From positions 1 through 64,000 of the forward strand of contig SUZB01000001.1 in the NCBI GenBank assembly GCA_015060115.1: 64,000 nucleotides of DNA. Reading direction: 5' to 3'. Positions within the stretch are counted from its first letter, which is position 1; each line of letters opens with the position of its first letter. Source of the stretch: Rikenellaceae bacterium. GTDB taxonomy: Bacteria > Bacteroidota > Bacteroidia > Bacteroidales > Rikenellaceae. The position numbers and the translations under genes are program-made. A model generated the notes under the pieces. It ran no database searches, was not told the DNA's origin, and worked only from the letters and a program-made list of their open reading frames with translations. Below, in pieces: positions 42,892-52,129 of the stretch.

Positions 42892-43785
42892 CTATTCTTT
42901 GCTGAGTATCCCTCGCGAGATTTGGTAGCGCATCGTAAGAAGGTAGCGCGACTGTGCGGGGCGGTGTACAAGGCACAGAAGGAGCGTGGCAACCCACTTG
43001 GCGCACTCCTTAATATAGAGCATAGGTGTGCGGTGGTGTAGCTCGGCACGGCGAAGCTGACTACGACCATTGTTGAAGTTTAGGCGCTTGAAGTAGTCGA
43101 GCGTGAGCTTCTCGCTGGGGATAATATGATACATCACGGCACGAGGGAGATAATAGCACGCCATTTCGTGCTCTGCCATACGCTCAAAGAGGTCGCTCTC
43201 CTCGCCACCCGTAAGGCTCTTGCCCGTGCGGCCAAGCGAGGTGTCGAACAAGCCCACAATGTCGAGAGCCTTGCGCCTAACGGCCATATTGCCACCACCG
43301 GGGATGCGACCCTTGGGAAAGAGTCTGATGTGCTGACCAAACGACATAGGATTGGCTATCGGCTCTTCCGTATAGCGCGACATCCAGCGGGGGCGACCGG
43401 TGGGGTACTCGGCAATGATTTCGCCACCTGCCGACATTGCATCGGGGTGAAGGTCAAAGAGGGAGATATATGCCGAGACGAAATCTGCCACTATGCGCTC
43501 ATCGTCGTCAATAAATGCCACAATATCGCCCTTGGCTTCACGAATACCGCCATTGCGGGCAAATGATAGACCCTGCTCCTCGACGAACTTATAGCGGATA
43601 TTGAGCGTTGCGTGCTCCGAGATAAACTTCTCGACCACAGCGCGTGTGTTGTCCTTAGAGTTGTTATCCACAACGATACACTCCCACTCCTCTGCCCTGT
43701 GGCTTTGGAGTGCCACCGAGCGCAGGGTAGTGAGCAGCTGCTCCGAGCGATTGAAGGTCGCAACTATCAACGAAAGGCGTATCAT
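42892..43785 (-). CDS. Family 2 glycosyltransferase
   Basis: 297 residues of the GT-A fold. The N-terminus LSLIVATFNRSEQLLTTL binds the nucleotide sugar, VVDNNSKDNT follows, and the metal-binding DDD motif is VAFIDDDERIV (about 92-98). There is an acceptor-side GGEESDLFERM loop (about 192-202). No TM anchor. Probably adds sugars to a surface glycan or the lipid A core; substrate unknown. It shares a divergent promoter region with the HAD phosphatase gene. Confidence 0.85.
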   Translation of the reverse strand: MIRLSLIVATFNRSEQLLTTLRSVALQSHRAEEWECIVVDNNSKDNTRAVVEKFISEHATLNIRYKFVEEQGLSFARNGGIREAKGDIVAFIDDDERIVADFVSAYISLFDLHPDAMSAGGEIIAEYPTGRPRWMSRYTEEPIANPMSFGQHIRLFPKGRIPGGGNMAVRRKALDIVGLFDTSLGRTGKSLTGGEESDLFERMAEHEMACYYLPRAVMYHIIPSEKLTLDYFKRLNFNNGRSQLRRAELHHRTPMLYIKECAKWVATLLLCLVHRPAQSRYLLTMRYQISRGILSKE

Positions 43786-43789
43786 AGCA

Positions 43790-43826
43790 CAAAATTACGC
43801 ATTTTTCCCGAAAAATATTATCTTTG
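43790..43826. promoter_or_regulatory. Back-to-back promoters giving near-leaderless mRNAs
   Basis: On the minus strand TAATTTTG (43790-43797) ends 4 nt before the glycosyltransferase ATG. On the plus strand TATCTTTG (43819-43826) ends 4 nt before the phosphatase ATG. With transcription starting about 7 nt after the -7 element, both mRNAs would start at or just beside their start codons. Confidence 0.55.
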
Positions 43827-43830
43827 CCGT

Positions 43831-44487
43831 ATGAAATTCGATATTGTAATCTTTGACCTTGATGGCACGCTGCTCAATACCATAGGTGATTTGGCAGCGT
43901 CGGTAGACTATGTTATGCGTTCACGCAACCTTCCTGAGCACACCGATGCGGAGTATCGGCAGATGGTAGGCGGTGGTATTAAGCGCTTGGTAGAGAGGGC
44001 GTTGCCTAAGGAGCTGGCAGCGAACGCGGAGTATGTCGAGGATTGCGTAACGCAGTTTCGTCGCTACTATGTCGATAACATCGACCGCCACACCGTACCC
44101 TACGAGGGTATACACGAGTTGTTGCACGACCTGCGTAAGGAGGGTGTAGCGGTGGCTGTGGCATCTAATAAGTTTCAGCACGGCACCGACCGTCTGATTG
44201 CTAAATTTTTCTCCGACATCGACTTTGTTGCCGTTGAGGGCAACCGCGATGGCGCACCCCTTAAACCCGACCCCGAAATCATCTTCAACATCTTGCATAA
44301 GGGCGACTTCGACCCCGGCCGTGCCATAATGGTGGGCGATTCGGGCATCGACATTCGCACCGCAGCTGCCGCAGGCATCGCCTCGGTGGGTGTGGCGTGG
44401 GGCTTCCGCTTTGCCGAGGAGTTATTTGAGGCGGGCGCTCATAGGGTTGTAACCACCATCGACGAACTTCGCGAGGTGCTACTCTAA
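43831..44487 (+). CDS. gph: HAD phosphatase, phosphoglycolate phosphatase-like
   Basis: 218 residues from the ATG at 43831 (MKFDIVIFDLDGTLLNT); a longer upstream frame would run antisense through the glycosyltransferase. HAD motif I DLDGT, motif II VASNK, motif III Lys in PLKPDPE and motif IV GDSGIDI are all present, with a helical C1 cap. It removes 2-phosphoglycolate or similar small phosphates; the exact substrate is inferred. Its stop overlaps the stop of the convergent regulator gene. Confidence 0.85.
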   Translation: MKFDIVIFDLDGTLLNTIGDLAASVDYVMRSRNLPEHTDAEYRQMVGGGIKRLVERALPKELAANAEYVEDCVTQFRRYYVDNIDRHTVPYEGIHELLHDLRKEGVAVAVASNKFQHGTDRLIAKFFSDIDFVAVEGNRDGAPLKPDPEIIFNILHKGDFDPGRAIMVGDSGIDIRTAAAAGIASVGVAWGFRFAEELFEAGAHRVVTTIDELREVLL

Positions 44488-45617
44488 GCGTGGCAGTAGA
44501 GCCTTACGGCATTTGCTGTGATGCGCTCGTCGCTAAGTATTATCAGGCGTTCGACAACATTGTGCAACTCACGGATATTGCCTGTCCAAGGCATATCGCT
44601 AAGCATTGCAACAGCCTCGTTGTCAATGTGCTTGGTGGCAAGGGCGTGTCGCGAACATATCTCCTCGATAAAGTGGTCCACGAGCAACCCGATATCGCTA
44701 CGCCTCTCACGCAGGGGCGGCACATCAATCTCAATCACGCTCAGACGATGGTATAGGTCTTCGCGGAAGTGTCCGAGGGCAATCTCGTGGCGAATATCCT
44801 TGTTCGTAGCCGCCACAACACGCACATCGACAGGTATATCCTTATCTCCACCCACGCGCGTAATCTTATTCTCCTGTAATGCTCTTAGCACCTTGGCTTG
44901 TGCCGATAGCGACATATCGCCAATCTCGTCCATAAAGAGCGTACCTCCATCGGCCAACTCAAACTTGCCTTTGCGCTGTTTTACGGCCGAGGTGAACGAC
45001 CCCTTTTCGTGCCCGAAGAGTTCGCTCTCGATTAGTTCGGCGGGTATGGCGGCGCAGTTTACCTCGACAAACGGTGCCTCGGAGCGGTGGCTCTTGAGGT
45101 GTATCCAGCGTGCTACAAGCTCCTTGCCTGTGCCATTTTCGCCTAATACCAAGACACGAGCGTTAGATGGTGCAACACGCCCGATAAGTTGTCTTACATG
45201 CTCTATGGCCTCGGATTTGCCGATGATAGGCTGCGTGGCACAGTTCGTGCGACGAGGGTGGTGGCGATGGTTGCGGTGGGGCACCGTTTGGCTCTCGTCT
45301 TGGGCGAGGGTACGCAGCCTGTCGAGGAGCATATTCATGTCGATGGGCATCGTGAGGTAGTCGATAGCCCCTGAGCGCAGAGCCATCACTGCACTCTCCA
45401 AGGCGGGCTTATCCGCAACGACAATCTTCGGTAGGTGGAGTGCCGAGCACTCGATGTCGCTACCTACAATCGCAGCATCGTAGTCCGTAGCCTCACACAT
45501 CTCCATTGCTTGCCCCTCGTCAGAGGCCTCGTCGGTGGCAAAGTTCTCGAAACGGAGGCGCTCTGAGAGCGAATTTCGCATGCTTCGCTGGTGAAAGAGG
45601 ATTAAAATTTTTGTCAT
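44484..45617 (-). CDS. Sigma-54 activator-type AAA+ regulator with degenerate receiver, no Fis domain
   Basis: 377 residues. Residues 1-115 have the shape of a response-regulator receiver, but the acidic pocket is replaced by ILFHQR and the phospho-acceptor region reads AAIVGSDIECS. The AAA+ domain has Walker A GENGTGKE, the sigma-54 contact loop GSFTSA in place of GAFTGA, Walker B GGTLFMDEIGDM and an Arg-finger region FREDLYHRL. The chain stops after the AAA+ lid (ITANAVRLYCHA) with no helix-turn-helix. It may act without specific DNA binding or phosphorylation. Confidence 0.85.
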   Translation of the reverse strand: MTKILILFHQRSMRNSLSERLRFENFATDEASDEGQAMEMCEATDYDAAIVGSDIECSALHLPKIVVADKPALESAVMALRSGAIDYLTMPIDMNMLLDRLRTLAQDESQTVPHRNHRHHPRRTNCATQPIIGKSEAIEHVRQLIGRVAPSNARVLVLGENGTGKELVARWIHLKSHRSEAPFVEVNCAAIPAELIESELFGHEKGSFTSAVKQRKGKFELADGGTLFMDEIGDMSLSAQAKVLRALQENKITRVGGDKDIPVDVRVVAATNKDIRHEIALGHFREDLYHRLSVIEIDVPPLRERRSDIGLLVDHFIEEICSRHALATKHIDNEAVAMLSDMPWTGNIRELHNVVERLIILSDERITANAVRLYCHA

Positions 45618-45801
45618 AGTTTGCTTATATGAATAATTTGCATTTACTTTGTAGTATCAAATGTTGTTATGCGTAGCATAATATCTGCGAAAGATGTGGC
45701 GTTTTAGCTTGTTGTGCAAGCGCTCCAAGGAGTTTGAGCCGATGCCGACATCGATTAGAGCCGAAAGTGATATTCGGCACATTTCTATTTTTTAACCTTG
45801 T

Positions 45802-46470
45802 ATGAGAAAGAACTATAACTACACGCGCCGAAAGCTCTTCTTGCCAGAGTACGGCCGCCACATTCATGAGATGATTGACTCGTTGCTCCTCATCGAGAAC
45901 CGAGCAGAGCGAACACGCCAGGCCAAGGCTGTGATTGCCGTGATGGGAAATCTCAACCCTATGTTGCGCGATACCGCTGACTTTAAGCATAAACTCTGGG
46001 ATCATCTCTTCATTATGTCGGATTTTCAACTCGATGTCGATTCGCCATACCCACAACCTTCACGCCAAGAGCTGGAGTTAAAACCCAAAAAGTTGCGTTA
46101 TCCGCAGTCGCGCATCGTATTTAAGCACTACGGCAAGTATGCCCACCAGATGTTGCGCAAGATTGCCTCTCGCCCCGGTGGCTTCTCGATGGAAGATGCA
46201 CTGAGCGTAGCGCGTTTTATGCGCTCAAAGAGCTATGAGTTCAACAACGAGCACCCCAACAACGACTCTATTGTTCGCGATGTGCGCATTATGACAGAGG
46301 GTGGCATCAGCATCGACTCATCACTCTTGCACACTATGCGCCACGACTACCACCGTCGCGCGCAGCAGCGTAACCAGAAGGGTCGCAACAACCAGCGACG
46401 CAACAACAACAGCAATCGTGGTAAGTTTCACGGCAAGCAGCGCCACTACCACAACAACAACCGTAAATAA
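45802..46470 (+). CDS. DUF4290 family protein
   Basis: 222 residues. The first 165 match the Bacteroidota-specific DUF4290 (LPEYGRHIHEMIDSLL, LNPMLRDTADFKHKLWDHLF, YAHQMLRKIA). The last 50 are Asn/Arg/His-rich and low in complexity (QQRNQKGRNNQRRNNN), which could bind nucleic acid. Function unknown. The upstream leader holds a hairpin GCCGAA/TTCGGC near 45757-45775 followed by a T-run, so attenuation is possible. Confidence 0.82.
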   Translation: MRKNYNYTRRKLFLPEYGRHIHEMIDSLLLIENRAERTRQAKAVIAVMGNLNPMLRDTADFKHKLWDHLFIMSDFQLDVDSPYPQPSRQELELKPKKLRYPQSRIVFKHYGKYAHQMLRKIASRPGGFSMEDALSVARFMRSKSYEFNNEHPNNDSIVRDVRIMTEGGISIDSSLLHTMRHDYHRRAQQRNQKGRNNQRRNNNSNRGKFHGKQRHYHNNNRK

Positions 46471-46482
46471 TCGAATAAATAT

Positions 46483-47616
46483 ATGAAGAGACTCTTTTTG
46501 GCGGCCATAGCGTTGGCCATAACACTTGTTTCGTGTAGCACCGATAGCGGTGTGCCTACTACTATCCGAGGCAGATTTGTTGGTAGCGGTGTCGATACAG
46601 TATATCTTGAGCGTGTTAGCGATAACTTCACCACCCCTGAGGCTATCGACCGTGTGGCGTTGGCCGACAATGGTGGCTTTGAGTTTGAGTTTGGCATCGC
46701 CGAGGGCACATCGCCTCGCTTCTACCGCCTCGCATTCGAGGGTGGTCGTCGCCCTGTAACCTTGGTTGTGGCGCCCGGTGATAATATAGAGCTGGAGTCG
46801 GCAGGCGACATCTTCCTTAACTACGAGGTTGAGGGTTCGGAGGAGTCGGCCCTTATCAAGGAGTTCAACCGCGAGTACTTTACCGCTGTAGACCGTGTGG
46901 CACGCATCGCCGAGGGCATCGATACAGGCGAGGGTATGCACCGCCGTGCCTACGATGCTGCCTGTGAGGCTATGCAGGCGCAGTTGCGCTTTGTAGGTAC
47001 TTACCGCGACCGTTTGGCGGCGTTCTACGCCATTCGTCATACAGCTGCCGAGCGCTATATCCCCCAGTTGGAGGGTATGGGCATCACGGTTGCTCACCGT
47101 CGTGCCTTGGTTGAGGGCATTGCTGAGCGCTATCCCGATTCGCCCTATATCGCCATCTTGGAGCAGGAGATTGCCAACGATGCGACTATTATAGACCTTA
47201 GCCGCAATGTTGCCGAGATTTCGTATCCCGATATCGAGCTTAAGGATATCTACAACCGCGAGCACCGCCTCTCATCGCTCGATGGCAAGGTCGTGTTGCT
47301 CTACTTTTGGTCGGCAGTGGACTCGGTGTCGAACAACATAAATGCCGAGCTTAAGGCGCTCTATGAGCGCTACCACGCTAAGGGCTTCGAGGTGTATCAG
47401 GTATCTGCCGATGCCGATATTTCGACTTGGATTGAGGCTGTCAGACAGCAGAAGTTGCCCTGGATTTCGGTCTATGGCGCTACCTCGCCTGATGTATTCT
47501 CGACATACAATGTTCAGGGTGTTCCTACGGCCTTTCTTATCGACCGCAATGGCGATATCTCGGTGCCCTCGTTGAATATGGATGCCCTCGAGGAGAGAGT
47601 TAAGGAGCTTATCTAA
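46483..47616 (+). CDS. Thioredoxin-fold lipoprotein (TlpA/DUF4369 type) without CxxC
   Basis: 377 residues. Signal peptide with lipobox LVSC (Cys about 18). A DUF4369-like beta domain (about 25-130) and a helical middle precede a C-terminal thioredoxin fold (about 250-377) with the cis-Pro region VQGVPTAFLIDRNG. The redox motif WCxxC is replaced by WSAVDS (about 274-279), so disulfide exchange is not possible. Its stop overlaps the lpxH start (TAATG). Confidence 0.82.
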   Translation: MKRLFLAAIALAITLVSCSTDSGVPTTIRGRFVGSGVDTVYLERVSDNFTTPEAIDRVALADNGGFEFEFGIAEGTSPRFYRLAFEGGRRPVTLVVAPGDNIELESAGDIFLNYEVEGSEESALIKEFNREYFTAVDRVARIAEGIDTGEGMHRRAYDAACEAMQAQLRFVGTYRDRLAAFYAIRHTAAERYIPQLEGMGITVAHRRALVEGIAERYPDSPYIAILEQEIANDATIIDLSRNVAEISYPDIELKDIYNREHRLSSLDGKVVLLYFWSAVDSVSNNINAELKALYERYHAKGFEVYQVSADADISTWIEAVRQQKLPWISVYGATSPDVFSTYNVQGVPTAFLIDRNGDISVPSLNMDALEERVKELI

Positions 47617-48374
47617 TGAGATATTTCGTATCGGACATACATCTTGGCGCAGGTACAAAGGCCGAGAGGCGTAGGGTAGAAGATGCCTTCTGCCGTTGGC
47701 TCGATATGGCGGGCAAAGATGCTACGGAGCTATACCTTATGGGCGATATCTTCGACTTCTGGTTTGAGTATCATAGGGTTGTGCCTCGTGGCTTTACGCG
47801 CGTATTGGCTCGCTTGGCTGAGCTTAGTGCTCGGGGCGTTAGGGTGGTGCTCTTTACCGGCAACCACGATATGTGGTGCTACGACTACCTTCATGAGGAG
47901 TGTGGCGTGGAGATTGTGCGTAACCCCCGCGTTGTGGAGTTCGATGGCGTAAAGGTACACCTTGCACACGGCGACAACCTCAATATCTCGGGTCAGCCGA
48001 TGCTTAAGTTGATGAACACCATCTTCCGCTCGAGTGTTGCACGCACGCTCTTTAGCTGGCTTGTGCACCCCGACTTGGCGCTCAAATTCGGCTTGTGGTG
48101 GAGTGGTAAGTCGCGTAAGTCGCACAACAAGACACTTATGGGCGTTGATAACCTCCGACCGTTGGTCGAGTATGCCCGTGAGCATAACTTAAAAAATGGG
48201 GATGTCGAGCACTATATCTTCGGACACATGCACCTTCCGCACTATGTTCGTGAGGAGCGCTTCGAGATACTGTTCCTTGGCGACTGGTGTGGTGCGGAGG
48301 CGGTATATGCCACGATGAACGACGATAATAACCTGAAACTTAATACTTTCGCAATAGATGAAACAGTATCTTGA
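47616..48374 (+). CDS. lpxH: UDP-2,3-diacylglucosamine diphosphatase LpxH
   Basis: 252 residues of the calcineurin-like phosphoesterase fold. Metal-binding motifs are [30 protein letters not shown] and FGHMHLP. It hydrolyses UDP-2,3-diacylglucosamine to lipid X in lipid A synthesis, at the inner-membrane surface. Start overlap of 1 nt with the upstream gene and a 17-nt overlap of its end with thyA suggest a tight operon. Confidence 0.9.
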   Translation: MRYFVSDIHLGAGTKAERRRVEDAFCRWLDMAGKDATELYLMGDIFDFWFEYHRVVPRGFTRVLARLAELSARGVRVVLFTGNHDMWCYDYLHEECGVEIVRNPRVVEFDGVKVHLAHGDNLNISGQPMLKLMNTIFRSSVARTLFSWLVHPDLALKFGLWWSGKSRKSHNKTLMGVDNLRPLVEYAREHNLKNGDVEHYIFGHMHLPHYVREERFEILFLGDWCGAEAVYATMNDDNNLKLNTFAIDETVS

Positions 48375-49251
48375 ACTTCTCGATAAGATATGTCGTGAGG
48401 GCGTGGTGCGTGATGACCGCACAGGCACAGGTACCAAGGGAATATTTGGCTACCAGATGCGCTTCAACCTCTCTGAAGGCTTCCCTCTGCTGACTACCAA
48501 GCGTGTCTTCCTGAAGGGCGTAATCCACGAGTTGCTCTGGTTCCTAAAGGGTGATACCAATATCAAATATCTGGTGGATAATGGCGTGCATATCTGGGAT
48601 AGCGATGCCTTCCGCTACTACAACGAGCTCTGCGTGAAGCACGGTGTGTTGCCAGTGGATAAGGATACCTTCCTTGCGGCTGCGGGCATCGAGTCGCCTA
48701 TCGAGGGCTACCGCTTTGGCGACTTGAACAATGTCTATGGCTATCAGTGGCGTAGCTGGCCCAAGCCTGATGGTGGCTCTATCGACCAGATTCAGTGCGT
48801 TATCGACACCATCAAGAGTAACCCTTCGTCGCGCCGTATCATCGTCTCGGCGTGGAATGTTGCCGATGTAGGCTCGATGGCTCTGCCTCCGTGCCACACG
48901 ATGTTCCAGTTCTTCGTGGCTGATGGCAAGCTCTCGTGTCAGCTCTATCAGCGCTCGGCAGATACCTTCCTCGGCGTACCCTTTAATATCGCGTCGTATG
49001 CCCTGCTCACGATGATGATTGCCAAGGAGTGTGGCTTAGAGGCGGGCGACTTTGTGCATACTTTGGGCGATGCTCACCTCTACCTGAACCACTTGGAGCA
49101 GGCCCAGGAGCAACTTAAGCGTGAGCCACGCAAGCTACCTAAGATGCACCTTCGCGATGGCGTCAAGAGCATCTTCGACTACATCTATGACGACTTTGAG
49201 TTGGAGGGCTACGACCCCCATCCGGCAATTAAAGCACCCTTATCGTTTTAG
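48358..49251 (+). CDS. thyA: Thymidylate synthase
   Basis: 297 residues. The catalytic Cys is in [10 protein letters not shown]; dUMP-binding [18 protein letters not shown] and folate-site [16 protein letters not shown] are present. A longer central insert (about 85-125) compared with the 264-residue E. coli enzyme is known in several ThyA lineages. It converts dUMP to dTMP and releases dihydrofolate, which the next gene product recycles. The ATG lies inside lpxH. Confidence 0.95.
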   Translation: MKQYLELLDKICREGVVRDDRTGTGTKGIFGYQMRFNLSEGFPLLTTKRVFLKGVIHELLWFLKGDTNIKYLVDNGVHIWDSDAFRYYNELCVKHGVLPVDKDTFLAAAGIESPIEGYRFGDLNNVYGYQWRSWPKPDGGSIDQIQCVIDTIKSNPSSRRIIVSAWNVADVGSMALPPCHTMFQFFVADGKLSCQLYQRSADTFLGVPFNIASYALLTMMIAKECGLEAGDFVHTLGDAHLYLNHLEQAQEQLKREPRKLPKMHLRDGVKSIFDYIYDDFELEGYDPHPAIKAPLSF

Positions 49252-49282
49252 GAGGCTGTTATAATATATTTAGTTCATTTTT

Positions 49283-49765
49283 ATGGTAAGCATCATTGTC
49301 GCCATTGCACAGAATGGCACTATCGGAGATAAAAACTCACTTTTGTGGCATATCAAGGAGGATATGCGCTTCTTCCGCACCACAACCTCGGGACACGCCG
49401 TCGTTATGGGGCGCAAGACCTTTGAGTCGCTCGGCTCACGACCCCTACCCAAACGCACAAATATCGTTATTACACGCGCCGATAGGGTGTTTGAGGGTGC
49501 GCTCACGGCACACTCGTTGGAGGAGGCTATACGCTTGGCTGAGGGTGATGAGGAGATCTTCATCATCGGCGGTGCACAGATATATCGTGAGGCGTTGCGT
49601 ATTGCCGACCGTATGTATATCACGCGCGTGATGCACGACTACGAGGGCGACACCTCGTTCCCCGATATCGACCTCTCGGAGTGGGAGCTGGTAGCGGAGG
49701 AGAAGCACGACCGAGGCGAGGAGTATGAGTACCCCTTTGCGTTCCTGACATACGAGAGGAGGTAG
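49283..49765 (+). CDS. folA: Dihydrofolate reductase
   Basis: 160 residues. MVSIIVAIAQNGTIGDKNSLLWHIKEDMRFF holds the catalytic region and the Asp/Glu position, and VVMGRKTFESLG and IFIIGGAQIY bind NADPH. It regenerates tetrahydrofolate after thymidylate synthesis. It sits 31 nt after thyA as part of the same transcript, and a repeat element and terminator follow. Confidence 0.95.
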   Translation: MVSIIVAIAQNGTIGDKNSLLWHIKEDMRFFRTTTSGHAVVMGRKTFESLGSRPLPKRTNIVITRADRVFEGALTAHSLEEAIRLAEGDEEIFIIGGAQIYREALRIADRMYITRVMHDYEGDTSFPDIDLSEWELVAEEKHDRGEEYEYPFAFLTYERR

Positions 49766-49930
49766 AGTTATTAGTTGTTAGTTATTAGTTATTAGTTTAA
49801 GACGAGTAAGACGATAAGACGATAAGAAAAAATTGTGATACCCGACCTCGTAAGGTCCTACGGTCTTAAGGTCTTAAGGTCTTAAAAAAATGCGCTCCAA
49901 CGGAGCGCAACTCTAACAACTACCAACTAA
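49766..49930 (-). repeat. Composite intergenic element, copy R4
   Basis: Reverse orientation: TTAGTTGTTAGTTATTAG edge, TAAGACGAT units (49798-49827), core TGATACCCGACCTCGT (49836-49851), AAGGTCTT units, hairpin GCGCTCC-aac-GGAGCGC (49892-49908), and a second TAACAACTA edge. It lies between convergent folA and DPP-IV genes. Confidence 0.82.
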
Positions 49931-49972
49931 AAACCAACAAAGACCACCCGATAAGGTGGTCTTTGTTGGTTT
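49931..49972. terminator. Bidirectional terminator
   Basis: An 18-bp perfect stem, AAACCAACAAAGACCACC and its complement, around the loop CGATAA, between convergent folA and the DPP-IV gene. Confidence 0.88.
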
Positions 49973-49985
49973 TATGCCCTCATCT

Positions 49986-52112
49986 TTAGAGGTTCTCCAA
50001 GCAGTAATCAACCATCTTTTGGCGGATGTTGATCATATCGTTGGGACGCATCGAGTGGTTCTGGTCGGGGTAGACCATCATGTCGTACTGCTTACCTGAG
50101 CGGTTGAGAGCACGACACATCTCGATGGTGTTCTGGAAGTGTACATTGTCATCTGCCGTGCCGTGAATGATGAGCAGGCGTGTATTGTTCGACAGGCGGT
50201 CGGCAAAGTTGATAGGCGAGTTATTGTCGTAGCCTGCGGGGTTATCCTGAGGTAGGCCGTTGTAGATCTCGGTGTAGATAGAGTCGTAGTAGCGCCACGA
50301 GGTTACGGGAGCTACGGCGATTGCCATCTTGAAGAGACCATCACCCTTGAGGGCACAGCCGAGAGCCATAAAGCCACCATACGACCAGCCATAGATGCCG
50401 ATACGCGAGCGGTCGATAAACTGCTGCTTGGCAAGGTGGCGAGCAAACGATATCTGGTCCTCCACCTCGTTGTAGCCGAGGTTGCCGTAGGTAACCTTCT
50501 TGAAGGCCTCGCCACGATAGCCCGTACCGCGAGCATCGCAGCATGCCACGATGTAGCCGTTGCGTGCCATAGTCTCCTCCCAGTCGGTGGTGTAGCGGTT
50601 CTCGATCTGCTGTGAGCCGGGGCCAGAGTACTGCGTGATAAGCACGGGGTACTCCTTATCGGCGTTGAACTTTTCGGGGTAGATAAGGAAGTAGCGCAAC
50701 TCGTCGCCACGCTCCGTAACGAATGAGTAGTAGTTACGCTGGTACTTAGGCTCACCTGCGGTGGGCTTGTCGAGCATCAACGAGCGCACCTCCTTGCCCT
50801 TGGCGTTGTAGACAGCAGCTGAGGGGTAGCAGTTGGTGGCCGAGTGCTCGGCAGCGAAGTACTTCATATCTGCCGAGGGGTAAACACGCCAGTAGCCGGG
50901 CTTCGAGAGCAAGCACTCCTTCTTCTCGCCGTTAAGCTCGATAGAGTAGAGGTGACGCTCCTCGGGCGACTGCTCGGTAGACATATAGTATACGGTCTTG
51001 TTGTTTGCCGAGAGGCCGATAAGCTCGGTAACCTCCCACTCACCCGATGTGATAGCATTAAGACGACCCTCCTTCGTAGAGTGCAGGTAGAGGTGGAACC
51101 AGCCAGTGGTGGTCTCCTCGCGCACAATGAAGCGCTCGCCATCAATAAAGGTGATGGTGGCAATCGATGGGCGCTCCACATAGCGGTTATCCTGCTCGTC
51201 GTAGATGACGCGCTGGTTGCCCTTAGAGTCTACCAGGACAACCTCGAAGTGGTTCTGAAGGCGGTTTACGCGGTAGAAGAACAACTCGCCAGACGGGGTG
51301 TAGCCGATGCGGGGAATATACTGGTCGCTCTCCTTGCCGGTATCTACCTGACGGGTCTCCTTGGTGTAGAGGTTGTAGATGTGGAGCGTAACTACAGAGT
51401 TCTCCTCGCCAGCCTTGGGGTACTTAAATTTGTATGATTCGTTGTAGAGCGAGCCATCGAAACGCATCATCTCGAACTCCTTGACACGGCTCTCGTCGAA
51501 CTTAAGGTAGGCAATCTCACGGCCATCAGGCGAGAAGGCGTATGCCTTCGTGAAGCCGTACTCCTCCTCATATACCCAGTCGGTAGTGCCGTTGATGATG
51601 TGATTCCACTCGCCATCGTCGGTGATGTTGTAAATCTCGTTGGTGAGCAGGTCATAGACGAAGATATCGTTGTTGTAGCCCATAGCGAGGAACTTCGAGT
51701 CGGGAGAGAACGAGATGTCGCGGACATCGTCAATCTTGATTGTCGAGCCATCGGGGCAGGCGATGTAGTAGTCCGAGGTGAAAGAGTGGCGGTAGATCTC
51801 ACGGCGGGGTGAGCCATCCTCCCACAACTCATATATTGCCATAGTGCCATCGGGCGACTTGTCGTAGGACATAATAACGCCCTTGGCCTTGAATACTACC
51901 TCGCCATCGGATGGGCGGTTGTAGTCGTAGAGCACCACCTGCTTGCCATCAAGCTCCATATATTGGTGGCTATTGGCAACGGGAGTGAGCGTGGCAGGCT
52001 GAATATAGCGAGCGTTCTGGCTACGCTCCTCGACCATCTGCATATAGCTGACCTGAGCCATCGCCGAGGCTGCCACTGCAAACGAGATAAGGGTTAAAAA
52101 TAGTTTTCTCAT
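49986..52112 (-). CDS. S9 family dipeptidyl peptidase IV
   Basis: 708 residues. Signal peptide MRKLFLTLISFAVAASAMAQ. The N-terminal eight-bladed beta-propeller (about 60-470) carries the DPP4 Glu pair region (TDWVYEEEYGF). The alpha/beta hydrolase domain has the nucleophile Ser in GWSYGGFMAL (about 574), Asp in GTADDNVHF and His in DQNHSM. It removes X-Pro dipeptides in the periplasm. The next upstream gene on this strand ends 17 nt before the start, so they may be co-transcribed. Confidence 0.93.
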   Translation of the reverse strand: MRKLFLTLISFAVAASAMAQVSYMQMVEERSQNARYIQPATLTPVANSHQYMELDGKQVVLYDYNRPSDGEVVFKAKGVIMSYDKSPDGTMAIYELWEDGSPRREIYRHSFTSDYYIACPDGSTIKIDDVRDISFSPDSKFLAMGYNNDIFVYDLLTNEIYNITDDGEWNHIINGTTDWVYEEEYGFTKAYAFSPDGREIAYLKFDESRVKEFEMMRFDGSLYNESYKFKYPKAGEENSVVTLHIYNLYTKETRQVDTGKESDQYIPRIGYTPSGELFFYRVNRLQNHFEVVLVDSKGNQRVIYDEQDNRYVERPSIATITFIDGERFIVREETTTGWFHLYLHSTKEGRLNAITSGEWEVTELIGLSANNKTVYYMSTEQSPEERHLYSIELNGEKKECLLSKPGYWRVYPSADMKYFAAEHSATNCYPSAAVYNAKGKEVRSLMLDKPTAGEPKYQRNYYSFVTERGDELRYFLIYPEKFNADKEYPVLITQYSGPGSQQIENRYTTDWEETMARNGYIVACCDARGTGYRGEAFKKVTYGNLGYNEVEDQISFARHLAKQQFIDRSRIGIYGWSYGGFMALGCALKGDGLFKMAIAVAPVTSWRYYDSIYTEIYNGLPQDNPAGYDNNSPINFADRLSNNTRLLIIHGTADDNVHFQNTIEMCRALNRSGKQYDMMVYPDQNHSMRPNDMINIRQKMVDYCLENL

Positions 52113-52129
52113 TATTGTGAAGTTTTAAG

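Noticed and set aside
42812..43070. Small plus-strand gene after lpxA
   Set aside because: The frame 42826-43041 runs through the terminator and antisense to the glycosyltransferase.
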